From contig JAPXFQ010000906.1 in NCBI GenBank assembly GCA_028564705.1, positions 62,001-126,000 on the forward strand: a stretch of 64,000 bases of DNA. Direction: 5' to 3'. Positions 26,401 through 35,006 of the stretch are shown piece after piece. A model generated the notes under the pieces. The model was not told the DNA's origin, searched no databases, and saw only the letters and a list, made by a program, of their open reading frames with translations. The stretch is from Apricaphanius iberus (taxonomy: Eukaryota; Chordata; Actinopteri; Cyprinodontiformes; Aphaniidae). The position numbers and the translations under genes were made by a program. Each line of letters opens with the position of its first letter. Positions within the stretch are counted from its first letter, which is position 1.

Positions 26401-29400
26401 CTCTAACGCTTTATTTTAATAAAGAAGATGCTCTTTGTTTCAATTAAGATGCACTCATTTAAACTACAGCTAAAACAATGCTTTTAAACTTGGTCGCTGT
26501 CCCACTCGGAAACAGAAAAGTAATGGGAGGACCAAAGCTAATCCTGTGACCTGCACCTTCTTACTAGAGCTCATACAGTGAAGTGAGTGGCCCAGACTAA
26601 TCCACCCATCTGCTTACACTAGCACTAATATAATTAGATCAACAGCAAAGACAGATTATTAAGACTGTGACTAACAACTAATTGAATAAATACATTTTAG
26701 CAAAATAAACACCAATGTGTTATCAGATTTAATATAGGAAATGTTTGAATTCAGAGACATAACATTATGCCAGATCTCGCAGCTCTAACACAGTAGGACA
26801 GGAGCAATCCGGAATAAAAGGCCATAACACAAGGCTCTGAATTAATTTAAATGTTAAAATTGTTCCCATTACAAATGCAAAATCCCAACATTTAAACGCA
26901 AGTGAAAAAAAAATAACCCAAAGAAGTTCCGGGAAACGATTAAGCCCTTTATTAAAGACACAAGTAACTCAGAGCTTCCAGTAAACAATGTATATTCAAA
27001 TGGTAAAACTGAAACGCTCATTGTTTTAACACACATTAAATTTATGCAGGTTTTTCTTTTCAGTTCTATTATTCCACAAACGTCTCCTCTTGTTGGATCC
27101 TTGAATTAGAAAAAAATTTAAAAGCCATTTATTGCACTACTTATGTTTTATCAAATGTATCCCTGAAATCTGGTAAAATTCCTTCTATACGGAAATCTGT
27201 CAACATGCTACCACTGTTTAAAGGAAGTGGTTATACAAAAACAAATAACTATAAGCCCTTCTCTAAACATTATAACAGGTTCTTCGAGCCCTAGGGAATG
27301 AATACTTTAACTCACTATATGGCTCAGAAAAAAAGAAAAAAAAAAAAAGCATACCACTGCTACAGTAACCCTCAAAAGTGGTAAATGATTCCAGCTACTT
27401 TTTAACTAATGCACACCACCATACATCACTTTATGGATCAATCAGAGGGTCGACCCTTCACCCTTCTCAATGTAACTGACTGTACCTCAAGGGTCCTTAA
27501 CTTTGTATTAATTGCCTGAACGTGAATGTTCTTTAATGTAATGTTTCCTTTTAATGCATTTGACCTTATTTATCAGAATTCTCCAACAAACCAGAACAGT
27601 GAGCTTCCTTCCTACATGAGCCTTTGTTTGTGGACATGGAACGAGATTCTAAAACAACTTACAACAAATCTTATAGTACACCATCCTGAATAACTGCTGA
27701 TACTCATCAAGACTAATAGGAAATCGTAACATAAGGTGTTTCTCCACTGGTACGACTCGACACAACGCAGCCTTGGTACCTTTTTTTCTCCACTGGCAGA
27801 AGTCGGGCTGAGTCGTGCCAAGCCGATACAATTTTTTTGGTACCAGCTCCGCTGTGGTTCCATCCGTGCTGAACTGGTACTGAAAAGCGACATCAGATAG
27901 CTGTCAGTCACTGATTTGCTAGAGGGCGGAGTCACTGGAGAGTAACTTGACAGCGTTTTATAACAAACAGACTTCCATTTTTGAAACCTCGCTACAGTGA
28001 GTGGATGTGTTTAGTGTTTGCTGAAGAACAATGACGTTAAAAACCAGTGCTGTCATCCAAATTGAGTTTTAGCCTTTCTGAGCTTGTTGGACAGGAGCAG
28101 GAAGCCGGCTTACGGAGGGTGGAGATGACACAATGCTGTCTTCAATCAAACCTTCCTCGAATGGTGGCACCGATTGTACACCATGGCCCACAGACATGGG
28201 CAACAGGACTATTGTTCCTGAACATTTTCTATATCTGTCAAATAAAAACGTCCAAGTTATATGCTTGTATTTCCATTTGCAGTTTGATTACACGCTGGTT
28301 GGTGGAGTCGTTTTACGATATTATGTCTGGCATCTGGGATCGGCAACCTTTTATAATCTGATAGCAACATCTGCTCTGGCTGTTATAAAGTAAAACAGTC
28401 TAGCGCTGCAAAATACGTGAATTGAAAGCTATTGAAAAGTCTAAATTTAATTATTCTTTAAGATTATTTCACACATCCATAGGTTGCACACAGATTTATT
28501 ACAAAACAGAAACAGTTGTGGTTTGTAATTCATAGAATTTGTAGCATGTATAGATTATAGTAGATCTGGTTAAGCGAAACATCTTAAATCAACAGAATTA
28601 AATGCAGAGCCTGGAGCATGGAATTATTTGAGAATATGTAGCATAGTGCCACAGGTTTAACAACAATGAAAACCAAAAAACCGATTTTGGACAGTTAAAC
28701 CACATAATTTAAACTGTAGCAGTCTGAGGCTTTTTATACATTATGCATATGAATTGAAACTATTGAAGTATGGGAAATCAACTCTAAAAACAACAGTCAT
28801 GCTTCTGTCATGTCCAGCTTCCACAGAGCAATGGCTACTCGTTTCTTTAAAGGGACCGAGAAGAAAAGTTGTGTTGCTCCAGCGCTGGACGAAGTTTGCT
28901 GCACATGTAGATGAATGATTGTTCCAACATCCTGAAATTCTCTAGCCACTGAGCTTCGGTGAAACCCTGAACAACAGCGTCCCATCACTACAAGGCCAGG
29001 TTAAAGTACGTCTCAGAAAGGTAACTTGCTCTATTCATATATTACATAACTTCCAGACTTAACTTATTTCTGTTACAACATGACATGCTTTTATATAGCT
29101 ATTTTAGTAAAATAATTGCTGAATTATGATTTACATCTAACAACAACATCTCTGCCGTCTCCAGGTTATCATGCATCATATACACAGATTCACCTGCCGC
29201 TGCACACCCATATCCTCCTTCCACCACAGCCACAGTTGCTGTCTCTGCCAAACAAGGTGAGCCTGAGCATGAAAATTCTGCAAATTGAACTCCTAAACAT
29301 GTCTTACCTACACGTCTTCTCCACATGATAGTAACTTCACAAAACAAAAGACATGCCTCAGAAATTACATAATCAATTTGCCGTGTGTTCTGTGAAGTGA

Positions 29401-32400
29401 CAGTGCTGCTGCTACGATCGATAGTGTCAAACTTCACGTTCTTAATATGAATGCCCAATTTGTAAATATGTATATACTGATTAATGTGGAGCGGGGCAAT
29501 TTCTCTCTTGGCATGCCTATGAAACCCTGTGCTCAGAGTAGTAATACAGCCATAATTACAGACTACCATGGCTAGTTGTCAGGGAAACCAAAGAAAAACT
29601 CTCCAGGAATGTTTTTCCTCTTGCAGTATTTCTCTCTCAAAACAGAAATGTCTTTCTTCTTTTGTTCAACCCTCCTGTAAAGATGCATTCTGTCACTCTG
29701 CCATTATGTTTTGTTCCTAGTGGCTTAATTACTTACCACATAATCAAAATCCAACCCTTAAATGCTTGGAGGATTTAGCTCATGAGTTTTTCAGGATTTT
29801 AAAAATCACACAAAGTACAAAGTTCGAAAGAGTGTCTGTGCTTTAAAACATGGTTATGAAACGTTAGGTTGTTTAGTAGGAAGAAAGAGAGACAAACTTA
29901 TTTTTCCCCAGCTGCTTATTGCTCTGATGAGTAGGAATTCCCGTTCTAGTATATGATCAGGACATTGATCTTCTCATGATGAGGAGACTTATTAGTTTCC
30001 TTTTTTAACTTGCATTGCAGCCCATTTTGCCGTTATGAGAAAAAGTAGCTGATACTAAATGTCTATGGAGTGGAAAACGCATTAAATGCAACCAAGGATC
30101 TCAAATTCTGGTATAAGCAACAAAGGTGGAACCTCTGTTCCCTTTATTGGGAATTTAGAAGAAATTTTGACACCAACCATTTGCAATGTAAACCTGAAAA
30201 GCTTCACGAAAAACAAAAGACTAGCTATATTTAGTAAACTAAGTGCGAGCATGGCATAAAGAAGGCAAATGCCAGCTGGGTACCACTGCAGATAACCCAA
30301 CTAAACAAAAAGCTAACGGCAGTATTGTTAACTCCAACGGCTACTCCATAAGGGCAATATTACAAAGATGTGCAATATTCATATAAGGATGTATCAAAAT
30401 ATCAATACACTGATATATCATGATATTTTATGGCATGGTATTGTATAGATATTCAAAAGAAATGTATTCATTTTTGTATTTTAGAATTTAAATGGAACAA
30501 TCGATAGCAATTTATGTAGTTAAAATTATATGACCGCTAGTTGGTGGCTGTTTTCACCTTCTTTGTTCTAGTGGATCACCTAGAGCTAGTAATAAAAAAC
30601 TGTATACGTTGTGCATGAATCAAGTTGGAGTGTTTAGAACAGTTTTGCAGTTTTAAAAATCCCAATGTGTAGTCTGACTCATAGTAACGCAATACATATT
30701 TTCACCAGATTCTTGCCAGTACACATCCCCAATTCTGTCCAGGGGGGACTAAAAAATGACTAATTTAATCAGTGTTACTGTTGTGTATTTGCTTTTGTAT
30801 CAAAAAATGCAAGTTATTACTGTCATAATCTATATGCTGTCCTGTTTTACAGTATGAGAGTTAGTAATTGTCTTTTTGTTTAAAATGCATACAATTGGAT
30901 CATGTTATAAATTCTTGTTTGACATTTTCAGGAATACCATAATGTCTTTACTGTAAAAATCTCATACCGGCCAATCCTGCCTAAAAATGCTTTACTTCTT
31001 TACATATTATGGTTTTAAACACTAAAGAAACATGTTCAATAAAGAGAGATTGATTAATAAAAGCTGTATGAAATATTTAAAGTTGTATAGATCGTCAGAG
31101 GTCAAAATAACCTTGTTATTGTTATGTTCAAAAGCATAAACCATTTAAATTTTTTGCCAAACTCATGTACACTGGATTCTTTAATATTGATGTCACACTT
31201 TGGATTTTTTCTTTCACGAATGTAAATTATGTGCATTTTTTTTTACTTTTATTACGACCTTTACCGCGCTTTGTGAATGGAAAATAAAACTGCTGTTGAT
31301 CTTTGAACGCATTAAGATGCTGTACCGAACGCCAATTCTTTATTTATGCTTTCAAAGAGGATTGTATACAGGCTGTGCATTACAATTACACAGATCGTTA
31401 AACTAAACCAAAATCACATTGTAGCATTGCACTGCTCAGTGTCTGTTGCAAAGATTAGGCAGCCTGGAATGTTAATTGAGTGTTGACTTGAGATGTGACA
31501 TTCATAAGAGCATGCAAGGTTGGCGTGTCCCCTGACAAACTGACACAAATTACATTTAGTAGTGCTTATCTCAGCACTGTTGTCGCTCCCTCTTATTTTA
31601 CCAACATATGGGGTTTAATGCATGACCTTTCCACAAGGAGGGTGTGGATATGGGTGTGTGCATATTTGTCTGTAGCTTCCCAAAACAAGGATTAGACCTT
31701 TTTTTTAAAGATGATACCTGGAGGAATGTTGTTGGCAAACAATCCCTGTAAAACCGCTCGTGACCTAATGGGAGAAAGCCTGAGAGTGTTTGCCTTCATC
31801 GGCTGCCAGCTGAAAGTCCACATGTTGGACTTCAGTTTTCCCTGAAATTTCACCAGTTACTTTGACTTGTTGCCAGGGCCAGTTTTATTACCCGGAGATG
31901 TGATAATTAAACCAGATACATGATTATTAAACCCCTTGAAAGAGTTAATCTGAGAGACAACTATTAGAGGTGACATTAGCCTAAGGGTTGGCAAGTTAAA
32001 CTAAAACAAAAGGTTAGGTAAATTATCAACAGCAAGATCTGAAGGACTAAAGAAAAAGAGCATGGTGAAAACTTACTTTTTATTTGCAAAACATTAACAA
32101 CAACAAAAACAACAGAATGGTGTCACACAATAGGAAACATTTCAGAAGCCCTTTCTTTGCTCTTAAGTATATCTGATGCCTTTTTTTTTCCTCCTTAAAG
32201 GTACTGCTAACCCAAAGCCTTGTCTACATTGTGTACAACCTGTGGATACTCTGTTTTGGTAACATTCCTCCAATGTCCACTACTTTCAAGGCTCCTCTCG
32301 GTCTGTACATTCCAGCCACAGCGGCTCAATGATCCAAGCCAGGAGCAAGGCTTGGAGCTGGGATCTGGCTGCTGCTGCTGCTCTGGAGGGGTCTTTTTAA

Positions 32401-32662
32401 AACCAGTGAAAGCTGGCTGGACTGAGTTACCCACTGACTAGCTCCTCCTTAAGCAAAGCCCTGAGCTGGCAGTCTATTCTATTCTCCCCTCTGCGTTTCT
32501 GTTCCACCAAGCCGCTTTACATCCATAAGATTTGCGCCGCAAAACGGACGAGGGCCAACCTCCCCCTCTTTTAATGTACACGTTTATTCAGGGTTCTTAC
32601 CTTGAGTGCAGCCTCTTGGTGGCCAAGTCCTGGTCCACACTGTTAGCAGCCGACTGAGCCAT
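5403..32662 (-). CDS. gpsm1: G-protein signalling modulator 1 (AGS3), complete gene span, 14 coding exons
   Basis: Receptor-independent activator of G-protein signalling. The family's GoLoco motifs bind GDP-bound Gi/o alpha as guanine-dissociation inhibitors, and the TPR half binds partners in cell polarity, spindle orientation and trafficking. I assembled 14 coding exons, all with AG acceptors and GT donors and matching phases, totalling 1989 nt (662 residues plus stop; human GPSM1 is about 675). Residues 1-21 are a short N-tail starting MAQSAANS. Residues 22-356 carry the TPR array, with seven LGN/IGN-type TPR signatures (LGNAYF, LGNTLK, IGNVFH, LGNTHY, LGNAMI, LGNTYT, LGNAYV). Residues about 357-483 are the linker. 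GoLoco motifs lie at about 484-504, 538-556, 586-604 and 619-638. The linker start (GARPK) and the GoLoco context (NLPGLRITH) fit GPSM1 better than GPSM2. Which teleost paralogue (a or b) it is cannot be told here. Confidence 0.97.
5604..7358 (-). other. gpsm1 intron 13
   Basis: It holds a truncated Tc1-type element (5726-6224) and an (AAT)n run at about 7203-7223. The segment at about 6230-6600 is more GC-rich and contains a GCCAAGCAACGTGGCCAGAG word. It looks repeat-derived, but I could not assign it. Confidence 0.7.
5726..6224. mobile_element. truncated Tc1/mariner element
   Basis: It starts at a TA dinucleotide with CAGTACAGACCAAAAGTTTG, a terminus I recognise from a widespread fish Tc1 family, followed by the antisense of its transposase region (for example GAGTTCCCAGAGATGCTTAG at about 6001). 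The centre of the transposase is missing. The right side resumes near the opposite end (GATGCCTTCAGTGACAATCT) and lacks the terminal inverted repeat. It cannot encode a transposase. A second copy of the same family lies at 61182. Confidence 0.85.
7359..7564 (-). CDS. gpsm1: gpsm1 coding exon 13: GoLoco 2 and start of GoLoco 3
   Basis: The acceptor CCAATAG|ATCC enters in phase 1, completing Asp528. The donor is CCAG|GTGAGA, phase 0. It encodes residues 528-596. EELFDLIASSQSRRLDDQR is GoLoco motif 2. VGNLPGLRITH is the conserved GPSM1 inter-motif stretch. DDFFNMLIKCQ is the first half of GoLoco motif 3. Confidence 0.97.
7565..7723 (-). other. gpsm1 intron 12, short (159 nt), with a G-rich tract in the transcript
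   Basis: This very short intron contains an almost pure C tract on the plus strand (about 7625-7671), so its transcript carries many runs of six or more G interrupted by single U/A bases. The tract begins about 50 nt after the donor. Such G-runs are known intronic splicing enhancers and can fold into RNA G-quadruplexes. That role here is inferred. Confidence 0.8.
7724..7880 (-). CDS. gpsm1: gpsm1 coding exon 12: GoLoco 1
   Basis: The acceptor is TTTCAG|AAATTG and the donor ATGATAG|GTTGGT (phase 1). It encodes residues 476-527. EDCFFDLLSKFQSSRMDDQR is GoLoco motif 1 and matches the family consensus very closely. The ATG for Met499 (MDDQRC) is the likely start of a GoLoco-only short isoform. 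From there to the stop are 164 residues, close to the 166 known for rat AGS3-SHORT. Confidence 0.97.
9574..9790 (-). promoter_or_regulatory. gpsm1: candidate internal promoter and alternative first exon for short gpsm1
   Basis: On the minus strand a strong donor, GCAGCTG|GTAAGA (exon end 9574, GT at 9573-9572), is not used by any reading of the full-length gene. Upstream the DNA becomes purine-rich and less AT-rich, with a TTTAAAAG TATA-like word near 9770. The implied exon has only short ORFs (ATGs followed within eight codons by stops), so it would be 5' UTR. Splicing to exon 12 would make Met499 the first useful start. Mammals make AGS3-SHORT from an internal start in the same part of the gene. 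The promoter itself is inference. Confidence 0.4.
10529..10732. mobile_element. about 200-bp hAT-type MITE
   Basis: The left end GGTCCCAACTCCCCTCCTTG and the reverse complement of the right end (GGTTCCCAACTCTGGTCCTT) are imperfect inverted repeats of about 22 bp. This is the 'cccaactctggtcctt' type of short fish DNA transposon. No clean target duplication was found. It carries no coding capacity and lies in gpsm1 intron 11. Confidence 0.65.
14015..14185 (-). CDS. gpsm1: gpsm1 coding exon 11: linker
   Basis: The acceptor is CAACAG|AACGGT and the donor GCGTCT|GTAAGT, phase 0 at both sides. It encodes residues 419-475, a polar, basic and serine-rich linker (NGDDQNLENIQRRSKN...) between the TPR half and GoLoco motifs. 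It is poorly conserved compared with its neighbours, as expected of this region. In the GPSM family the linker carries phosphorylation sites. Confidence 0.92.
14186..14292 (-). other. gpsm1 intron 10 (107 nt)
   Basis: A minimal-size intron between linker exons 10 and 11, with donor GATAAG|GTGATA and acceptor CAACAG. It contains an A-rich run on the plus strand that provides the pyrimidine tract. Confidence 0.85.
14293..14363 (-). CDS. gpsm1: gpsm1 coding exon 10: linker start
   Basis: The acceptor has a pure pyrimidine tract (TTTTTTCTAG|GGGC) and enters in phase 1. The donor is AAG|GTGATA, phase 0. It encodes residues 395-418 (GARPKITKRNSMDSVELWKY...). The GARPK start and the following RxSM-type serine context match the GPSM linker. 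Confidence 0.94.
14364..15521 (-). other. gpsm1 intron 9
   Basis: AT-rich. I see no repeat boundary and no coding signal beyond A-rich runs near 15410-15430. Confidence 0.7.
15522..15636 (-). CDS. gpsm1: gpsm1 coding exon 9: end of TPR array
   Basis: The acceptor is TTCTCAG|ATTGGA (phase 0) and the donor ATGCAAG|GTAACA (phase 1). It encodes residues 357-394, beginning IGDRNGELTARMNVEQLMEA, the capping helix region after the last TPR, then a serine-rich stretch. Confidence 0.95.
15637..15744 (-). other. gpsm1 intron 8 (108 nt) with an atypical donor
   Basis: The only donor that keeps the frame with exon 9 is GAA|GTGGGA (GT at 15744-15743), a weak match to GTRAGT. The acceptor is normal. Confidence 0.8.
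15745..15853 (-). CDS. gpsm1: gpsm1 coding exon 8: TPR (CWSLGNAYVS)
   Basis: The acceptor AAACAG|GGTTGG completes Arg320. The exon encodes residues 321-356: VGEGRACWSLGNAYVSLGNH is helix A of the last full TPR and QALHYARKHLDISKE is helix B. It ends in phase 0 at the weak donor GTGGGA. Confidence 0.95.
15886..16078. repeat. SINE-like fish repeat in gpsm1 intron 7
   Basis: The sequence runs from a 'TTTATACAGCACTTTTAAAGACACCCAAAGC' type head (about 15898) to a tail containing GGGGCTCGAACTGCCAACCC and CCCTGAGCCCCAG. I recognise both as parts of a dispersed fish repeat. The tail resembles a tRNA T-arm (GGTTCGAA-like), but no tRNA can be folded from it. Confidence 0.6.
16464..16619 (-). CDS. gpsm1: gpsm1 coding exon 7: TPR (CYSLGNTYTL)
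   Basis: The acceptor is CCTCTCAG|AAAAAC (phase 2 entry, completing Arg268) and the donor GACAG|GTAGAG. It encodes residues 269-319, including TLQLSRQLRDQVMEAQACYS and LGNTYTLLQQYERAIDYHLK, nearly identical in pattern to human GPSM1. Confidence 0.97.
16620..16796 (-). other. gpsm1 intron 6 (177 nt)
   Basis: Short intron. It contains a G8 run on the plus strand (about 16648-16656) near the acceptor of exon 7. Nothing else notable. Confidence 0.8.
16797..16912 (-). CDS. gpsm1: gpsm1 coding exon 6: TPR (SNLGNAMIF)
   Basis: The acceptor is CTTACAG|CGGTTA (phase 0) and the donor TACAG|GTGAAG (phase 2). It encodes residues 230-267. RLSIAKEFGDKAAERRAYSN is the conserved inter-TPR helix and LGNAMIFRGQFNSATEHY the next TPR. 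Confidence 0.97.
16913..17860 (-). other. gpsm1 intron 5
   Basis: There is an imperfect local duplication near 16998-17040 (TGTTAAATTTACTTGA twice, 27 nt apart) and a T14 run at about 17510-17524. No repeat family was recognised. Confidence 0.7.
17861..17984 (-). CDS. gpsm1: gpsm1 coding exon 5: TPR (GNLGNTHYLL)
   Basis: The acceptor ACTGCAG|GATG completes Glu188. The donor is CGCCAG|GTGAGT, phase 0. It encodes residues 189-229: MNLCLVKELGDRAAQGRAYG then NLGNTHYLLGNFVEAITFHR. This is the strongly conserved TPR seen in both GPSM1 and GPSM2. Confidence 0.97.
18178..18272. repeat. fragment of a dispersed fish repeat
   Basis: It contains GGCGAGAGGCGGGGTATACA and GGTCGGCAGTCCATCACAGG, which I recognise as variants of the common 'gaggcggggtacaccctggacaggtcgccagtc' word of many fish repeats. 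No boundaries or target duplication are visible. Confidence 0.55.
19604..19667. repeat. (TA)n microsatellite
   Basis: An uninterrupted alternating TA tract of about 64 bp. Confidence 0.95.
20200..21330 (-). mobile_element. decayed non-LTR retrotransposon (reverse transcriptase end)
   Basis: Read on the minus strand, LYADDAVLYVHAKTK contains the YADD catalytic box of reverse transcriptase (codons at 21118-21107). It is preceded by an ILGALLFSLYVNNFPN stretch (about 21215-21160), the usual 'GxLLFxLYINxLP' block. About 500 nt further on, the C-terminus reads VSIRGTTFWNTLPVYVRT (about 20570-20515) followed by a KLWLKANQS-like end. Frameshifts and stops break the frame. The style is of a CR1/L2/Rex-type element. 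It is inactive. Confidence 0.8.
21636..21778 (-). CDS. gpsm1: gpsm1 coding exon 4: TPR (YNIGNVFHAKGK)
   Basis: The acceptor is GCTGTAG|GTTGGC (phase 0) and the donor TACGA|GTACGT (phase 2). It encodes residues 141-187: VGEARALYNIGNVFHAKGKQ, then the extended inter-TPR loop with WGFPQEPGELPSDVRETLQK, typical of GPSM1 and variable in the family. Confidence 0.97.
21942..22077 (-). CDS. gpsm1: gpsm1 coding exon 3: TPR (SGNLGNTLKVLG)
   Basis: The acceptor TTCTTAG|AACC completes Arg95. The donor is GACAAG|GTAAAA, phase 0. It encodes residues 96-140: TIGDRIGEGKASGNLGNTLK and VLGRFDEAVVCCQRHLDISQ. Mammalian GPSM1 has GEAKASG where this has GEGKASG, one substitution at a usually fixed position. Intron 3, between this exon and exon 4, is only 163 nt. 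Confidence 0.97.
22078..24203 (-). other. gpsm1 intron 2
   Basis: Most of it (22651-23834) lies between the inverted ends of a transposon-like segment, with a poly-G run at 22843-22859 and a (TA)n run at 23466-23493. The rest is AT-rich with nothing recognised. Confidence 0.7.
22651..23834. mobile_element. transposon-like segment bounded by AGTGTTTCCC inverted ends
   Basis: The left end AGTGTTTCCCACAGATTTGA (22651) pairs with the right end TGTGTGGGAAACACT (ending 23834) as an inverted repeat of about 14 bp. The right part, GTGGCGCACCACCACAG, resembles a common fish hAT-type MITE end. No target duplication was found and the interior is not uniform, so this may be two decayed copies rather than one 1.2-kb element. 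Confidence 0.5.
24204..24425 (-). CDS. gpsm1: gpsm1 coding exon 2: first TPRs (MEASCLELALEGERL)
   Basis: The acceptor ATCTTTCAG|AATGG completes Arg21. The donor is GCCCG|GTGAGC. It encodes residues 22-94: MEASCLELALEGERLCKAGD, FFEAAVQVGTEDLKTLSAIY and SQLGNAYFYLKEYGKALEYH. This block is almost invariant among vertebrate GPSM proteins. Met22 could serve as a start if exon 1 were skipped. Confidence 0.98.
25785..25960 (-). other. unexplained open segment in gpsm1 intron 1
   Basis: On the minus strand a pyrimidine tract ending CCTCATGGCAG leads into an open segment of higher GC than its surroundings. It reads MAVEPCPLTGAERAVCRLVH and later LKPLRSELQVFVDKMRTKQK before a stop. The hydrophobic and charged pattern looks protein-like rather than random AT-rich frame. 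I do not recognise the family. It could be a retro-copied fragment, an alternative gpsm1 5' exon, or chance. Confidence 0.25.
27150..27320 (+). mobile_element. non-LTR retrotransposon reverse-transcriptase fragment
   Basis: The plus-strand translation gives SGKIPSIRKSVNMLPLFKGS then a NNYKPFSKHYNRFFEP-like stretch. This matches the first conserved block of LINE reverse transcriptases (pattern G-x-IP-x-x-W/R-K ... PLFKGG ... NYRPIS). The frame breaks soon after, and only traces of later blocks may remain up to 27500. It is inactive. Confidence 0.7.
27720..28120. repeat. probable dispersed DNA-transposon repeat
   Basis: It contains 'TTTCTCCACTGGTACGACTC' and TTGGTACCAGCTCCGCTGTG. These belong to a common fish repeat style in which 'ttccactgg...cggctcgg' words alternate in both orientations. 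A related 'CCCCTTTTCCACTAGGTTCA' segment occurs at 38139. I cannot fix the ends. Confidence 0.45.
32601..32662 (-). CDS. gpsm1: gpsm1 coding exon 1: start codon
   Basis: The ATG at 32662-32660 opens MAQSAANSVDQDLATKRLHS and the exon ends CTCAAG|GTAAGAA, a near-ideal donor. Phase 2 joins exactly to exon 2 to give ...RLHSRMEASC, equivalent to human RLYSRMEASC. The start lies in CCATGG, a good Kozak context. The N-tail differs from mammals, as is usual for this exon. Confidence 0.93.
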
Positions 32663-32920
32663 GGGGAGGCTGCTAATCTGCCTGTCTCCAAACCTGCTTC
32701 CTCCCGGTAGAGACCCCGTCACACTCACTTCCTCCAGAGGCAGAGACCTTTTTCTTCTTTCTTGAGGCGTGTCGCTCCTCTGCCCCTCCCTCTCCGCCTC
32801 TCGTTTTTCTCTACTCTTTCTTCATTCAACACAGTAATGGCAGCCAGCCTCCGCGGAAGTGAGCCCCTTCTGAAAATAAGCGCGTAGCCCCTCCCCCCTC
32901 AGCTACGTCAAGTGTTGATA
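32663..32920 (-). promoter_or_regulatory. gpsm1: gpsm1 promoter and 5' UTR
   Basis: This is the most GC-rich and CpG-richer stretch near exon 1, with no TATA box. On the minus strand it has a TGACGTAG CRE-like word (32910-32903), a GGGGGGAGGGGC GC-box-like word just downstream, and an ETS-type CACTTCCGCGG (about 32861-32851). Long pyrimidine-rich stretches follow on the plus strand. This looks like a CpG-type housekeeping promoter with dispersed starts. The start site is not determined. Confidence 0.65.
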
Positions 32921-33391
32921 GTTTGCTCACATTTGGTTGTCAGGCTAAATATGTGCTTTTTATTGCAATGGAAAGGATATTTGACGCATTCCACTTAGGC
33001 TAGCCTATAATAAAAACACAGTAAAACATAAATATCCAAGCGTAAAATTCAACAGCATTGGCTTAAATCAAACTAGAAACACATAAGGGAATGCTTTGTT
33101 ATATTTGCTTCATATAGATGTTTTTACTTTATTTTTAAGCTTTTTGACATAGCGTGTAAGACACAAGCACTCAACTCAATAAATTTTGTGTGGACAAAAG
33201 AGCTTTCAAACAGCAGTTATGAACCCAAACCAAAGCTGTTGTGAAGCCAAGGGCCCTACAGGGGTAATGAAACAAAGAGAGGTGTCTTGAGATGACTTCT
33301 TAAATTCTTTTTATTTTATTTTTTCCACATATAGCCCATTGAAAAAAATTCCCAGCATATACTTATTTAGGTTTTTATTTTGTCTGGTAAC

Positions 33392-33644
33392 TAGGGGTGC
33401 ACCGATCCGACTTTTTCAATCCGATGCCTGAACTTTGTGTTTTTGTCGACACCCGATACCGATCTGATACCATTGGTGAATTAATAAACTGTATAACTTC
33501 CATCTTATACCTTTCTTGAAGAGAGTAAAGGCACCTGACCTTAGTAACTAAACATAACTAAGTCAAAATAACAGATGTAAATTATAAAATTACCACAAAA
33601 TAAAATTTGAAGTGAAAATTTGTATTGGTATCGGTGCATCGATA
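33392..33644. mobile_element. hAT MITE, TAGGGGTGCACCGAT family, copy 1
   Basis: The left end TAGGGGTGCACCGATCCGAC pairs with the right end GGTATCGGTGCATCGATA. It is flanked by a perfect 8-bp target duplication CTGGTAAC (33384-33391 and 33645-33652), the hAT hallmark. It has no coding capacity. A second family member lies at 37235. Confidence 0.92.
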
Positions 33645-34271
33645 CTGGTAACTATATATTATCCAGCAGCAAGTCTGACCTTCAAACCCAGACAATCATG
33701 TTAATTATGATATCAACTAGCTTTAGTATTATTAATTAAATGAATGAAACACAGTGCAGATTAGATTTGTTTAGGATCTGTCAAGAAGAAAGAGTTAACA
33801 CACTGATCAAAGTCATTTTTAGGGATTTAAACAGGCAGTGGTTATGTTTTACGAAGTTAATGTTACAACCTCCAGCTCCTCCCCCAATAAGACTCCCCCG
33901 GGATTGATTATCATTAATACAATGTAGGCTTAAAGGTAATGAGGCATGCAGCTGCTGCTACCTGTGTGTTTGTGTATGGTAATTGCTCCCTTTGGACATT
34001 TCATATAGTCGATATAGACCTAAATTATTCTTAAATCTTCCTCTTTCTGTTGGCCTACCAGAATGAAAACTCTATGGAAAATCATATATAAAATAACAAA
34101 TCATAATTTTAAAAAGCCAAAAATACAATCACAAATATATTCTGCTCTCTTCTCTTCAAAAATGTGGGATGTTTTTCCGAAGTTTGTACCCACTGCACTC
34201 CCTTAGAATTTGGTATGACTTTAAATAAGCTTTGTGTCATTTCTGATTCATTTAGAGTTATAAATTGTAAC

Positions 34272-34304
34272 AAATAAATAAATAAATAAATAAATAAATA
34301 AATA
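34272..34304. repeat. (AAAT)n microsatellite
   Basis: About eight units of a tetranucleotide repeat. Confidence 0.95.
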
Positions 34305-34989
34305 CAATTCAAAGAAATGGTTTTGAATCCCAAATATTATAAATTATTACCTACTTTTGATTAATTATTTCAAGGGGTATTTTGTCAATTAACTGTCTCA
34401 AAAACATATAAAAAGGCATACATTTATACAGGACGTGCAGTGTTCTCTAGATGTAACTTCTATAAGAAATACTTTTAGCAAAAATCACCCTATCTCTTAA
34501 TGTTTAACCAGATCACTTCATTCAATGATCTGTAGTATCCACATTTTACCACACGGGGGTAGTATTTGACTAGATTTATTTATTTAGTATCTAAAGGCTT
34601 AAGTTTTCTCCCGTTAACAGACACAGTGAAACATGAAAATAACAAAACATGCTTATGTACAGATCCATATTACAGAAGTCAAAGCTATAGCAGGATGTTT
34701 ATTTAAAGTATATTGACAAGTATATTGACAGCTGATGGCACATATTTTATAAAATAAAATAATGTCCCTGCAATTCATTTGAGGAATGTTGAGCGCAACA
34801 AGAGTAAAATAACATAAAATTATTTCCTGAAAAACTGACAATTTTTTTTCAGAATATGATTACATTAAACTGTGTGCTTACATTCTTCTAATATAGTGTT
34901 ACAGAAATAGCCTCTAAGTGTACCTGCTTCAGAGTAATTTTTCTCTCAACAAAAAACATGTTTTGTTCTTTTGTCACTTGTTATTCTAC

Positions 34990-35006
34990 CCCCCCCCCCC
35001 CCCCCT
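34990..35006. repeat. poly-C run
   Basis: An uninterrupted C tract of about 17 bases. Confidence 0.9.

Larger units (their letters stand above)
24426..32600 (-). other. gpsm1 intron 1 (8.2 kb)
   Basis: It holds an unexplained open segment (25785-25960), a LINE reverse-transcriptase fragment (27150-27320) and a probable MITE region (27720-28120). A unique, balanced-composition stretch at 31700-31980 may be regulatory. Other parts (28400-31600) are AT-rich with no recognised gene. The longest frame there, 156 codons on the minus strand at 29099-29569, shows no domain. Confidence 0.65.

Noticed and set aside
29099..29569. 156-codon minus-strand frame in gpsm1 intron 1
   Set aside because: No recognisable domain, start context or splice signals. 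Length alone is not convincing.
32207..32441. Gln-rich/Cys-rich frames just inside gpsm1 intron 1
   Set aside because: They come from a short CTG-type triplet run, with no conserved context.
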